A stretch of DNA of 38,890 nucleotides from a virus, in IMG/VR virus record IMGVR_UViG_3300008450_000130, positions 1-38,890 of that record, one strand, 5' to 3'. Numbering within the stretch: position 1 is the stretch's first letter; each line of letters begins with the position of its first letter. Shown here piece by piece: positions 31,366-38,840 of the stretch. Below the pieces are notes generated by a model that was not told the origin of the DNA, ran no database searches, and saw only the letters and a program-made list of their open reading frames with translations. The position numbers were made by a program, and so were the translations under genes.

Positions 31366-33665
31366 ATGAACAAGACGTAGTATCGTTTTTTACCGGTAAA
31401 GGTTATGAGCCGCATCAAGCGGCTGGTATTGCGGGCAATCTTGTGCAAGAAAGCTCGTTAAATCCTACTGCTAAAAACCCTACGTCAGGGGCGTTTGGCT
31501 TTGCTCAATGGCTTGGCCCTCGCAAAAAAGCGTTTATGGACTTTGCAATGAAAGCTAAAAAAGACATTAAAGATCCTTTAGCTCAATTAGAGTTTATAGA
31601 TTATGAATTAAACACAACTGAACGCAAAGCTAAAGATAGACTGCTATCATCTAGAGATGCTACAGAAGCCGCAGTTAATTTTTCAGATCATTACGAACGC
31701 GCAGGGGCTAACGAAAAGAAAAACGCTACCCGTGCAAACTACGCTAATAAAATATTAGGCGCTATTATTCCTTCAGCACAAGCAGGTGAGACTATGGATA
31801 AACCGTTATCATTCGACGAATGGGTTGCAGCAGGAAAACCTAACGCATCAAAAGCAACATCTGAAATTCCATCACGCAAAACAAATGAAGCTAAACCTTT
31901 ATCTTTTGAAGAATGGACTGCGGCAGGAAAGCCTAAAGCGCCGGGCGAAAAAGGCATGTCTTGGGGTGAAACAGCTACAAAAACCGCAAGTAACATAATC
32001 CCTAGCACAGGCAAACTTATTTCAGACGTGGTAGGCGCTGTGACAAGCCCTGTTGAAACAATGGAAGGCTTAATACAACTAACGTCAGGCGGCATGGCTA
32101 AAATACTGCCTGACTTTATTATGCAGTACGCTGTGCCTGAAAAACGTAAGCAAGCCGTTGAAATAGCTAATGCAGTAGGCGGCGTATACAAACAAAAGTA
32201 TGGCACTGAAGAAGGCTTTAAGCGTGCATTAGCCGAAGACCCTGCAAGCGTAGCCGCTGACTTATCAGTGCTACTTTCAGGCGGTTCAAGTTTAGCAGGT
32301 AAGGCTGGCCTAGGTAGGACAGCAAATGCTTTAGCTACTGGTGCTAAGTACACTAACCCGTTAACACCTATAATTGCAGGTGCTACTGCGGCTGCGCCTG
32401 TAGTGGGTAAGGCAGCAGCGATACCTGTTAATTATCTTAGAGACGTTACAAACCCTAAATTAGCGGCGTTAACTACCGCAGCAGAAGGTAGGGGCCAACA
32501 AATTGTTAACGCATTACGCGGTCAAACAGAGATAGTGCCAGGCAGTATACCTACTGCTGGTCAAGCCGCTGCCGACGTAGGCGCTACACGTTACGCAGCA
32601 TTACAAGCCGAAGTAGCTAAACAATTGCCTACTGAGTATTTAGAACGTGCTAACCAACAAGCCGCTGCCCGCGTGGCACAGATACAAGACGTAGGTAAAA
32701 CACAAGCTGATGTTAGCGCAGCCACTAAATTGCGTTCGCAAACTACAGACCCTCTATACACTGCGGCTAGAGAAGCGGGTAATGTTGTCGACGTAAACCC
32801 TATATTGGCTAAGATTGATGATGTAATTGCTAAAAACCCAGGCAATAAAGAGTTGCTGACAGAGTTTAACGCTATCCGTGGCGGTCTTGTTGATGCTAAC
32901 GGTATACCTCGTACAAACGCACAAGAAATTGCATCTGCCATTGACGGCTTAAAATCAGCGTTAGCGAAAAAAGAAAACGCGTTCATTAAAAAACAATTGA
33001 CCGCGCTTAAAAATGACCTTACCAAAGCCGTGCCTGGATATGAAACAGCGCAACAAACATTTGCTGAATTAAGCAAGCCTATTAACCAAATGGAAGTAGG
33101 CCAATACTTAGAGAATAAATTAACCGGATCCTTATCAGAAGGTAAATTGCGTCCAGGTGTATTTGCTGGCGCGGTTAAAGAAGCGCCTACAACACTTAAA
33201 CGTGTTACTGGTGAATCACGCTTTAACACTTTAGATGAAGTATTAACGCCTGATCAAATGGGTAAAGTACAATCCGTTATTGATGACTTAGCCCGCGAAG
33301 AAAAATTCACTACCCAAGCCCGTGCAGGCGCTAAGGGCGGTGAAGTATTGCCTGCAACTGCAATAGGCACAATTCCTAACTGGTTGAACAAAGTAGTGAC
33401 TGCAGCCAACATGATTATTACCCGACTACAAGGTAAGATTGATAAGGCCACGGCTATTGACTTAGCTACAGAGATGTTAAACCCAGCTAAAGCAGCCGCG
33501 TCAATGGAAAAGGCATTGGCTAGACAAGCTAAGTCCGCAGCCACTGGCGCTAAAGTTAAAGCCGCAGCAAAGACAACGGCAGACGTAGCAAAAAGTTCTA
33601 AGACATTAGCTACTGTAAACGCTTTAGCAGCACAACAACAAAACCAAAACGCATTAGCTCAATAA
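31362..33665 (+). CDS. ejection protein with N-terminal lysozyme-like domain
   Basis: 767 aa. Residues 1-130 resemble phage tail lysozyme domains: FFTGKGYEPHQAAGIAGNLV, QESSLNP with candidate catalytic Glu30, SGAFGFAQWLGPRK and a C-terminal helix. Two short repeats follow: PLSFDEWVAAGKPNA and PLSFEEWTAAGKPKA, a linker type common in large ejection proteins. The rest is Ala-rich and helical, with hydrophobic stretches (PLTPIIAGATAAAPVVGKAA) able to span membranes, and ends in an Ala/Lys/Gln tail. It corresponds in position to P22 gp16 but carries its own hydrolase, presumably opening peptidoglycan during DNA entry. Confidence 0.85.
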   Translation: MNEQDVVSFFTGKGYEPHQAAGIAGNLVQESSLNPTAKNPTSGAFGFAQWLGPRKKAFMDFAMKAKKDIKDPLAQLEFIDYELNTTERKAKDRLLSSRDATEAAVNFSDHYERAGANEKKNATRANYANKILGAIIPSAQAGETMDKPLSFDEWVAAGKPNASKATSEIPSRKTNEAKPLSFEEWTAAGKPKAPGEKGMSWGETATKTASNIIPSTGKLISDVVGAVTSPVETMEGLIQLTSGGMAKILPDFIMQYAVPEKRKQAVEIANAVGGVYKQKYGTEEGFKRALAEDPASVAADLSVLLSGGSSLAGKAGLGRTANALATGAKYTNPLTPIIAGATAAAPVVGKAAAIPVNYLRDVTNPKLAALTTAAEGRGQQIVNALRGQTEIVPGSIPTAGQAAADVGATRYAALQAEVAKQLPTEYLERANQQAAARVAQIQDVGKTQADVSAATKLRSQTTDPLYTAAREAGNVVDVNPILAKIDDVIAKNPGNKELLTEFNAIRGGLVDANGIPRTNAQEIASAIDGLKSALAKKENAFIKKQLTALKNDLTKAVPGYETAQQTFAELSKPINQMEVGQYLENKLTGSLSEGKLRPGVFAGAVKEAPTTLKRVTGESRFNTLDEVLTPDQMGKVQSVIDDLAREEKFTTQARAGAKGGEVLPATAIGTIPNWLNKVVTAANMIITRLQGKIDKATAIDLATEMLNPAKAAASMEKALARQAKSAATGAKVKAAAKTTADVAKSSKTLATVNALAAQQQNQNALAQ

Positions 33666-33674
33666 GGATTTAAT

Positions 33675-33935
33675 ATGGACGATCAAACAACTCGCCTTAA
33701 CCGCATAGAAGAAAAGCTGGACAAAGTGTCTGAGGCGATTGTTTCATTGGCCCGCATGGAAGAACGCATGATTACGTTGTTCAAACGCATGGACAGCTAT
33801 GACGACCATCACCGCGCCTTAGAAGGCCGCGTGACCAAGGTTGAAGTGTCTCATGCGTCAGGCGCATGGGTTGAGCGCGTGGTGTGGTTCATAGTCTGTG
33901 GCATCATAATGGGGACTTTATACCTTGGTAAATAG
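33675..33935 (+). CDS. XhlA-like coiled-coil membrane protein
   Basis: 86 aa. Residues 1-65 are charged with heptads (TTRLNRIEEKLDKVSEAIVS; ARMEERMITLFKRMDSYD), and residues 66-85 form one transmembrane helix (VERVVWFIVCGIIMGTLYLG). This coiled coil plus C-terminal helix matches haemolysin XhlA-type proteins associated with phage lysis, and position at the start of the lysis region fits. It could alternatively be a virion protein. AAGGAT upstream. Confidence 0.7.
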   Translation: MDDQTTRLNRIEEKLDKVSEAIVSLARMEERMITLFKRMDSYDDHHRALEGRVTKVEVSHASGAWVERVVWFIVCGIIMGTLYLGK

Positions 33936-33953
33936 CCGTAGGATAAGCATAAA

Positions 33954-34574
33954 ATGATTAATTGCGGGTGTTGTGGGGTTTTGTTTACCCCAGTAAACCT
34001 AAATAGAAAAGGCGGTAGGTTAACTAAGTATTGCTCAGTACAATGCAATGCTTTAGCCTATCACAGAAGAAAAAACAACATTCAACCCATGTTAGCTAAA
34101 AAATGCGTATGTTGCGATACGATTTTTATGCCTGATAAGTTTCACCCAAATCAACAAACATGTTCAAAAAAATGCGCGCGTAAAGTAGAGTATGCACAAA
34201 ACAAAACAAAAAGTATTACCTATACTGTAGCATGGCGAAAAGCCAATCCTGACCTAGTCAGACAATATCATCGGCAGCACTATAAAAATCATATCGGCCA
34301 AATGAGGCTTGTTAAAAGATTACGTAGCACGGGCAAGATTGATCCCGTACAGTGGGAAAAAATATGTGTTGACAATAGCTTTTTATGTGTACAATGCTTT
34401 GAATCATTTGACATAAAGGATTTAACCGTAGATCATATTATGCCAGTTAGTTTGGGTGGTACTAATGATATATCTAATTTACAACCGCTATGTATGCCCT
34501 GTAATAGGTTAAAAGGAAACAGATGGATAGGAACTATACCTAGGGGCATATATTTAAACATGGTGGCAAAATGA
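33954..34574 (+). CDS. HNH endonuclease with zinc-binding motifs (homing-type)
   Basis: 206 aa. Two N-terminal Cys clusters (INCGCCGVLF ... KYCSVQC and KKCVCCDTIF ... QTCSKKC) look like tandem zinc ribbons. The C-terminal HNH nuclease shows LCVQCFESF, then DLTVDHIMPVSLGGTNDISN and LQPLCMPCNRLKGNRW, with the D-H pair, N and second CxxC. The DNA is visibly more AT-rich than its neighbours and separates two lysis genes, as expected for a free-standing homing endonuclease that invaded the cassette. No intron or intein is seen. It overlaps the next gene as ATGA. Confidence 0.88.
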   Translation: MINCGCCGVLFTPVNLNRKGGRLTKYCSVQCNALAYHRRKNNIQPMLAKKCVCCDTIFMPDKFHPNQQTCSKKCARKVEYAQNKTKSITYTVAWRKANPDLVRQYHRQHYKNHIGQMRLVKRLRSTGKIDPVQWEKICVDNSFLCVQCFESFDIKDLTVDHIMPVSLGGTNDISNLQPLCMPCNRLKGNRWIGTIPRGIYLNMVAK

Positions 34575-34954
34575 ATTTACGGTTAAAAAGAACGCACGGC
34601 ACAAAAGATTACACGCATGGTCAATTATTTATTGAAGACGTATACTTTTGTGATACATTAGAAGACCAAGAGCGCGAAACTAAAATACCTGGCCAAACAG
34701 CAATACCTTGTGGCACGTATAAAGTTATATTGACTATGTCAAATAGGTTTAAAAAATTAATGCCTTTATTAGTCAACGTGCCTAATTTTTCAGGCATACG
34801 TATTCATAACGGCAACACGAAAGACCATACTGAAGGTTGTGTTTTAGTAGGAAAAAAAGTAAAAGATGGGTTTGTTGGCGATTCTAAAGTAACTTTTAAA
34901 AAGCTAATGGGCATACTTTATGCAGAAAAAAATATCAGCATAGAAATTACTTAA
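34571..34954 (+). CDS. DUF5675 protein, putative endolysin
   Basis: 127 aa. Matches DUF5675 by YTHGQLFIEDVYFCDTLED, AIPCGTYKVILTMSNRFKK, and SGIRIHNGNTKDHTEGCVLV. The H-x-G-N ... H-x-x-G-C arrangement resembles the His/Cys active site of YkuD-type L,D-transpeptidase folds. It occupies the endolysin slot, between lysis-region genes and just before the holin candidate, and no other free endolysin is present. A peptidoglycan-cleaving role is therefore inferred. AT-rich like the HNH gene it is coupled to. Confidence 0.72.
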   Translation: MNLRLKRTHGTKDYTHGQLFIEDVYFCDTLEDQERETKIPGQTAIPCGTYKVILTMSNRFKKLMPLLVNVPNFSGIRIHNGNTKDHTEGCVLVGKKVKDGFVGDSKVTFKKLMGILYAEKNISIEIT

Positions 34955-34970
34955 CTAAGGGGAAGACACT

Positions 34971-35141
34971 ATGAAAGCATATCTAATTGAACGACTTAAA
35001 GAAGCATCTACATGGCGCGGTATCGTAGCGCTACTAACCGCCATTGGCGTATCGCTATCACCCGAGCAAGGCGAAGCAATTGTAGCCTTAGGTCTAGCCG
35101 CCATCGGTACATTAGGTGTATTTACAGCGGACAAAAAGTAA
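34971..35141 (+). CDS. small holin candidate, 56 aa
   Basis: ATG at 34971 with AAGGGGAAG about 8 bases upstream. The protein begins MKAYLIERLKEASTWRGIVA and has two short hydrophobic stretches (GIVALLTAIGVSL; AIVALGLAAIGTLGVFTA) separated by SPEQGEA, ending ADKK. This LKE.STWRG ... SPEQ ... pattern is a widespread small phage protein usually found beside endolysin and spanin genes and often called holin. It overlaps the spanin start by one base. Role inferred from context. Confidence 0.75.
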   Translation: MKAYLIERLKEASTWRGIVALLTAIGVSLSPEQGEAIVALGLAAIGTLGVFTADKK

Positions 35142-35347
35142 TGACCGCTATTCTTGCTATCATAGACCGCTTACTACTTTTAGTAGTTAAGTGGGCTGTG
35201 GCAAGAGAACAGGCGAAAGCCCAAAGGTTGCGCGATGCACTCGAAGAAAACCCTGCTGATTGGTATATTGCTCATTTTAACAGCGTGTCAAACCCAGCAA
35301 ACACTCCAGCCAACAAAACCACACCTGACGATACAAAAGCAAGCTGA
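35141..35347 (+). CDS. i-spanin (Rz-like) candidate
   Basis: 68 aa from ATG at 35141 (coupled to the holin stop). The N-terminal helix AILAIIDRLLLLVVKWAVA can anchor in the inner membrane. It is followed by a charged helix (REQAKAQRLRDALEENPADW) and a polar Asn/Pro/Thr tail. Short for Rz, but identity is supported by the lipoprotein gene that begins inside it in the +1 frame. A longer frame opening at 35012 is not favoured because it would run antiparallel to no signal and through the holin gene. Confidence 0.7.
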   Translation: MTAILAIIDRLLLLVVKWAVAREQAKAQRLRDALEENPADWYIAHFNSVSNPANTPANKTTPDDTKAS

Positions 35348-35420
35348 CGGTGGCATTTGCTTAGATAAGGACAACGCTGCTAAGTTGGGCGTTTACATCC
35401 TTGAACTGGAGCGCAAATGA
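35235..35420 (+). CDS. o-spanin (Rz1-like) outer-membrane lipoprotein
   Basis: 61 aa, beginning inside the i-spanin gene in another frame and extending 73 bases beyond it. Lipoprotein signal MHSKKTLLIGILLILTAC with lipobox LTAC and lipidated Cys18. The mature part (QTQQTLQPTKPHLTIQKQ and on) is Gln/Thr/Pro-rich, then DKDNAAKLGVYILELERK. Together with the i-spanin it should fuse inner and outer membranes at the end of lysis. Stop overlaps the next gene as ATGA. Confidence 0.85.
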   Translation: MHSKKTLLIGILLILTACQTQQTLQPTKPHLTIQKQADGGICLDKDNAAKLGVYILELERK

Positions 35421-36571
35421 TCGATGAGGATTTAAAGCAGTTTGGCACGGAAAGACAAAATGAATTTATTGATGCAATAATTAAATACGGTTCATTAAGA
35501 AAAGCTGCCGAAAGATTACAAGTTTCTGCCGGCACCATTCAATCGGGTCTTGACCGATTAAAACACAAAGCCGCCATTCGCGGTTACGCTCCCCAAAACG
35601 ATATGGTTCACATAGTACCCGACCCCTTTGTGGTGCGCGGTACGTCAACACTTTATAAAGATGGCGTAGCTAAAATACAATGGGTTAAGACACGCATTGA
35701 GGACACCAAGCTACAGGAAATAATGCGTCAGTCGATTGACGCCATGAAAGAAGACATCCCACGGCTGACTGCACTGCCAGCCCCACCGCTGTCTAATGAC
35801 AACCTGCTGAACTGCTATGTCGTAACTGATTATCATTTGGGAATGCTATCGTGGGACGAGGAGACCGGCGAGAACTGGGACGTCGCCATCGCTGAGACGT
35901 TGGTCATCAAATGGTTTGAGCAGGCCATCGCTCAGTCACCTAACGCTGACACGGCTGTGTTCGCACAGCTATCGGACTTCTTGCACTTCGACGGTATGGA
36001 CGCCGTAACACCTGCGTCTAAACACTTGCTCGACGTGGACACGCGTTTTGCTAAGTTAGTTCGTTCTGCAATACGTGTATTACGCACGATAATAGACATG
36101 CTGTTAGCCAAGCACCAAAAGCTACACATTATCATGGCTGACGCTAACCACGATCCGGTCAGTCAGATATGGCTGCGCGAGTGGTTTAGTGTGCTGTATG
36201 AAAACGAGCCACGCGTTACTGTGGACAAGTCACCTAATCCATACAATGCGTACGAGTTCGGTAACGTGGCGTTGTTCTTCCATCACGGCCACAAACGTAA
36301 GGTCGCAAACGTATCAGAAGTGTTCGCAGGGCAATTCAGGGAAATGTTCGGTAGGACTAAGTATGCCTACGCCCACATGGGCCATTACCACTCTATCGAT
36401 ATTAAAGAAAATAACTTGATGATAGTCGAACAGCATCGTACACTAGCACCAGGTGATGCGTATTCTGCCAGGGGCGGTTGGCTGTCAGGCCGAGATGCTA
36501 AGGTAATAAGTTATGATCGCCGTTACGGTGAAGTCAGCCGGTTAACAATTAACTCTGATATGTTGAGGTAG
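35417..36571 (+). CDS. wHTH-linked calcineurin-like metallophosphoesterase
   Basis: 384 aa. Residues 1-60 contain a helix-turn-helix (GSLRKAAERLQVSAGTIQSG) likely to bind DNA. From about 130 there is a complete metallophosphoesterase motif set: D138-x-H140 (TDYHLG), D187 (SDFLHFD), N244-H245-D246 (ADANHD), GH at 291-292, and G322-H323-x-H325 (MGHYHS). Such fusions occur at the ends of late regions in several phages. Substrate is unknown; a DNA repair/processing nuclease or phosphatase is possible. Position after the spanins makes it one of the last late genes. Confidence 0.88.
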   Translation: MIDEDLKQFGTERQNEFIDAIIKYGSLRKAAERLQVSAGTIQSGLDRLKHKAAIRGYAPQNDMVHIVPDPFVVRGTSTLYKDGVAKIQWVKTRIEDTKLQEIMRQSIDAMKEDIPRLTALPAPPLSNDNLLNCYVVTDYHLGMLSWDEETGENWDVAIAETLVIKWFEQAIAQSPNADTAVFAQLSDFLHFDGMDAVTPASKHLLDVDTRFAKLVRSAIRVLRTIIDMLLAKHQKLHIIMADANHDPVSQIWLREWFSVLYENEPRVTVDKSPNPYNAYEFGNVALFFHHGHKRKVANVSEVFAGQFREMFGRTKYAYAHMGHYHSIDIKENNLMIVEQHRTLAPGDAYSARGGWLSGRDAKVISYDRRYGEVSRLTINSDMLR

Positions 36572-36573
36572 AT

Positions 36574-36747
36574 ATGGCTAAACGTACACCGGAAGAAATC
36601 TGTTACGACTTGTTAGGGCAGTCTATCGATGAAATTGAAGTGGACTACGACAACGAAATCATTGTCATCACCACTAGCATGGGTAGAATTGAATTTACTG
36701 GTGATGATTTAGCGATGTACGTCGAAACCGACAAATTTGACGGGTAA
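36574..36747 (+). CDS. small acidic hypothetical protein, 57 aa
   Basis: ATG at 36574, two bases after the phosphoesterase stop, with GAGGTA upstream. Acidic (about a quarter Asp/Glu). Predicted helix then two strands (DEIEVDYDNEIIVITTSMGR; IEFTGDDLAMYVE). Last gene of the rightward late unit. No family recognised. Confidence 0.7.
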   Translation: MAKRTPEEICYDLLGQSIDEIEVDYDNEIIVITTSMGRIEFTGDDLAMYVETDKFDG

Positions 36748-36766
36748 AGCTAAAAAACGACCTCAC

Positions 36767-36790
36767 CAATCGCTGTATAACAGACGATTG
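36767..36790. terminator. hairpin between convergent units
   Basis: 10-bp interrupted stem (CAATCG-CTGT with ACAG-a-CGATTG, one bulged A) and a 3-base loop in the 119-base gap where the late rightward and early leftward units converge. No U-tract on either side, so termination may be rho-dependent or weak. Confidence 0.45.
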
Positions 36791-36866
36791 ATAAGGCGGT
36801 AATGCACTGATAGCCACGCATGTACAAAAACCTGTCAAAAACGCAGGAAAGTAGCAAATCACGTAT

Positions 36867-37031
36867 TCAAGTATGTTCAATTCGTAATTCATGTATTTCT
36901 ATCTCTATTTTTTTGCCGGACGGCAATTTTACCATAGCCGTGGTCGGAAAATGACCGCGAGATATAATTTCGACAATACATTCGCCTTTGTTCCACCATA
37001 ACCATTTTGGTAACGTCATTTTTTCAGTCAT
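36867..37031 (-). CDS. hypothetical protein, 54 aa, last gene of leftward early unit
   Basis: Start taken at ATG 37031 (CGGAG 6 bases upstream) rather than a longer frame running through the upstream gene. Begins MTEKMTLPKWLWWNKGECIV and ends with KLPSGKKIEIEIHELRIEHT: a small beta-type domain with a W-rich start. Unknown function. Confidence 0.65.
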   Translation of the reverse strand: MTEKMTLPKWLWWNKGECIVEIISRGHFPTTAMVKLPSGKKIEIEIHELRIEHT

Positions 37032-37032
37032 G

Positions 37033-37278
37033 TTATTCTCCGTATTCCATTTGTAAAAGTAGTTCGCAATAGTGAATGGCTTTTTTGATGTCGTCAGCGC
37101 CGTTCTTATTTTTGTGTCGGCAAACGTACTTGATGATGTTGCCTTGAAGAAAGTCCAAACCGTTTGCGGTGATGAACTCAATCGGCTGAATAGTCATGTC
37201 AGCGTAATGCGACCCGCCCACTTGTTTTTGTAATGCAGTCGCTTCTTCCATGTACATCTCTGTCATTCCGTCACTCAT
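37033..37278 (-). CDS. DUF3310 protein
   Basis: 81 aa with the DUF3310 signature: QVGGSHYADMTIQPIEFI, LDFLQGNIIKYVCRHKNKNG and DIKKAIHYCELLL. The family is widespread in phages and is sometimes labelled nucleotide-kinase-like, without firm biochemistry to my knowledge. Early expression fits a role in nucleotide metabolism. Start has GGAGG 7 bases upstream and overlaps the preceding gene by 8 bases. Confidence 0.88.
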   Translation of the reverse strand: MSDGMTEMYMEEATALQKQVGGSHYADMTIQPIEFITANGLDFLQGNIIKYVCRHKNKNGADDIKKAIHYCELLLQMEYGE

Positions 37279-37492
37279 TGCCTGCTACCTCCAATACTAA
37301 GTCTTCGACGCGGATCAGCGTGTCGTCTGATAACAAATTTGATATGTCTTGCGTAGAGTCCGGCAATTCTATTGATAGGATTTCTACGTCCACGTCGTCA
37401 GGGCTGTCGCCAGTGCCGAACGGATCGTTATACCTGGTAATGTCTGCGTACACATCTAGCTCGATGCCGTATAGATTAATTGTATATATCAT
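37271..37492 (-). CDS. hypothetical acidic protein, 73 aa
   Basis: ATG at 37492 overlaps the stop of the 44-codon gene upstream as ATGA. An alternative TTG start at 37510 is less likely. Acidic, beta-type (MIYTINLYGIELDVYADITR; PDDVDVEILSIELPDS). No family recognised. Confidence 0.65.
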   Translation of the reverse strand: MIYTINLYGIELDVYADITRYNDPFGTGDSPDDVDVEILSIELPDSTQDISNLLSDDTLIRVEDLVLEVAGNE

Positions 37493-37623
37493 TTTGTCAC
37501 CCACATCCAAACTCTAGTCCAAAAGCCGACTGGCTCGTATTCTTCAATCGGTAGCCAAGGTGTTGCGTCTACGTTAGTAAACTTGTAATTTTGCCTATCC
37601 CAAACTTCACGATAGTTGTTCAT
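37489..37623 (-). CDS. small Trp-rich protein, 44 aa
   Basis: ATG at 37623, with AGGAGG about 10 bases upstream; stop overlaps the next ATG. Sequence MNNYREVWDRQNYKFTNVDA, TPWLPIEEYEPVGFWTRVWM, WVTK has five tryptophans in 44 residues. Coupled on both sides (ATGA junctions), which supports it being real. Function unknown. Confidence 0.6.
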   Translation of the reverse strand: MNNYREVWDRQNYKFTNVDATPWLPIEEYEPVGFWTRVWMWVTK

Positions 37624-37814
37624 GGTCGTACTGCCTCCTTAATTATTTCCACACGCTCACGCGCAGCGCGTAAGATGGTGTAGCGTTGATGTAATCGTTG
37701 TAACATTGAAATACGGCGCTCGGTTTGCCTTTCATGGTTTAGCAACTCCAGCACTTCTTCCTCAGTCTTGTCGTTAATGATAGCGTTCAGTGAACGCCAG
37801 TTTAGTCTTTCCAT
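37620..37814 (-). CDS. hypothetical coiled-coil protein, 64 aa
   Basis: Highly charged and helical (TEEEVLELLNHERQTERRIS; MLQRLHQRYTILRAARERVE), probably a short coiled coil. Starts LNWRSLNAII-type after MER. AAAGGAG upstream. Tightly packed in the early operon; unknown role. Confidence 0.65.
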   Translation of the reverse strand: MERLNWRSLNAIINDKTEEEVLELLNHERQTERRISMLQRLHQRYTILRAARERVEIIKEAVRP

Positions 37815-37815
37815 C

Positions 37816-38055
37816 CTATTCTCCTTTGTAATGCAGGCCGTCGTTGCCGTTGGCTGCGATAATATCTATACGTGACTCGTCCCAGTTAAGTGGACAACCT
37901 GTAAATGCACACTCTTTTGTTGAGGCCATCCCCTTACCGCAGATGTTGCAGATAGGGTCTTTCTTTTTAAAGATTAAATCAAAGTTATCCTCAAACTCTT
38001 TACTGTTTACACGGCTCTGTATCAAGTCGCCTGTGATGTCGTTATGTGCCGCCAT
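37816..38055 (-). CDS. small zinc-binding protein, 79 aa
   Basis: Start ATG 38055 (GGAG 6 bases upstream), preferred over a longer frame. Cysteines PICNICGKGM ... KECAFTGCPLNW form a CxxC...CxxxxC zinc-binding arrangement near the C-terminal half. Early zinc-finger proteins of this size often bind host proteins or DNA; nothing more can be said. Confidence 0.65.
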   Translation of the reverse strand: MAAHNDITGDLIQSRVNSKEFEDNFDLIFKKKDPICNICGKGMASTKECAFTGCPLNWDESRIDIIAANGNDGLHYKGE

Positions 38056-38091
38056 CTTGTTCTCCTTAATTAATTGCAAAAAAGTGATATA

Positions 38092-38313
38092 TCAAACAGT
38101 CTTACCAATGTAAGTAGCTTTAACATTGTTATTAAACTGCAACGTCACAGCGCACTCCTGGCCTTTGTTTCTATTGATTAGCTTGTATAGCCCAAATCCA
38201 ATGGAAAACAAACACAGGATCAGCAATACCGATATCACAACCATTGCTCGATCTACGCTTCTTTCCCCGCAGTCACACTTGCGGCCTTGATTACAATCTT
38301 GATTACATGGCAT
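38092..38313 (-). CDS. cysteine-rich single-pass membrane protein, 73 aa
   Basis: N-terminal CNQDCNQGRKCDCGE, a Cys-rich cap recurrent in small phage membrane proteins, followed by a transmembrane helix (AMVVISVLLILCLFSIGFGL) and a soluble tail (AVTLQFNNNVKATYIGKTV). Start preceded by AAGGAT. Unknown function, probably inner membrane. Confidence 0.7.
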   Translation of the reverse strand: MPCNQDCNQGRKCDCGERSVDRAMVVISVLLILCLFSIGFGLYKLINRNKGQECAVTLQFNNNVKATYIGKTV

Positions 38314-38315
38314 AA

Positions 38316-38528
38316 TTAAACATCCTTTTCAAAAATTATTTTTCTATATGATTTTAGTTTTTCTGTATGTTCAAGGCAGCTAAAATAATTATTTACAGAG
38401 GTTAGTGCATCAAAATAAGGGGAGCATAAATACCATCGTTTACCAAAAATAGTCCAGCCAAACTTTTCAATATACCATTGAGGCTCTAATCCTTTAGCTC
38501 CGTGTTCTATAATCCTAAACTTAGTCAT
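38316..38528 (-). CDS. hypothetical protein, 70 aa
   Basis: Aromatic-rich (EPQWYIEKFGWTIFGKRWYL), then helical C-terminus (SCLEHTEKLKSYRKIIFEKD). Start overlaps the preceding stop as ATGA. The WYIEKxxW...W pattern is seen in small phage early proteins of unknown function. Confidence 0.65.
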   Translation of the reverse strand: MTKFRIIEHGAKGLEPQWYIEKFGWTIFGKRWYLCSPYFDALTSVNNYFSCLEHTEKLKSYRKIIFEKDV

Positions 38529-38659
38529 TGTGGTTTATCCTCATCGTCAAAAGTCATATCGTTATGGGGTATGTCATCATGCACAATTAACCCATCCTCA
38601 TCTGCTTCAATAAAACGCTGGCATATTACGCACCAGTAACCATCTATACCATCAGTCAT
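38525..38659 (-). CDS. small zinc-finger-like acidic protein, 44 aa
   Basis: ATG at 38659, with GGGGAG about 8 bases upstream; stop overlaps the next gene. Sequence contains GYWCVICQRFIEADEDG and IVHDDIPHNDMTFDDED: C-x-x-C followed by H...H, plausible single zinc site. Very acidic. Overlaps the upstream gene by 8 bases. Confidence 0.6.
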   Translation of the reverse strand: MTDGIDGYWCVICQRFIEADEDGLIVHDDIPHNDMTFDDEDKPQ

Positions 38660-38840
38660 TTGGTTTCTCCCCTATTTCAACTATAGTAAACTTCTTTTTA
38701 GAATACCTTTCGGCAGCCTTACGAGACATAAACACAGGCAATACCCCAATCATGCCACTGGCAAACTTTAACTCTACCGGCGTAGGGGCGCCAAGCATTT
38801 TAAGGTTAGCTTCACTTTGTACAGCCATTACTATGAACAT
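38652..38840 (-). CDS. hypothetical protein, 62 aa (crosses the circular junction)
   Basis: The start at 38840 corresponds to position 64 of the unit genome, so the gene spans the coordinate origin and is cut at the left end of the window. AAAGGAG lies 8 bases upstream of the first ATG; a second ATG four codons later is possible. Contains LGAPTPVELKFASGMIGVLP and VFMSRKAAERYSKKKFTIVE. Unrecognised. Its start overlaps the end of the 111 aa gene by 10 bases. Confidence 0.7.
   Translation of the reverse strand: MFIVMAVQSEANLKMLGAPTPVELKFASGMIGVLPVFMSRKAAERYSKKKFTIVEIGEKPND

Noticed and set aside
31739-32353. 204-codon leftward frame
   Set aside because: Lies wholly inside the lysozyme-containing ejection gene on the other strand; Ser/Ala/Pro-rich antisense translation.
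32591-33229. 212-codon leftward frame
   Set aside because: Also antisense inside the ejection protein gene; no start signal or domain.
35012-35140. longer 111-codon version of the i-spanin
   Set aside because: The extra part is an Arg-rich translation of the holin gene in another frame; the ATG at 35141 gives the membrane anchor at the N-terminus.
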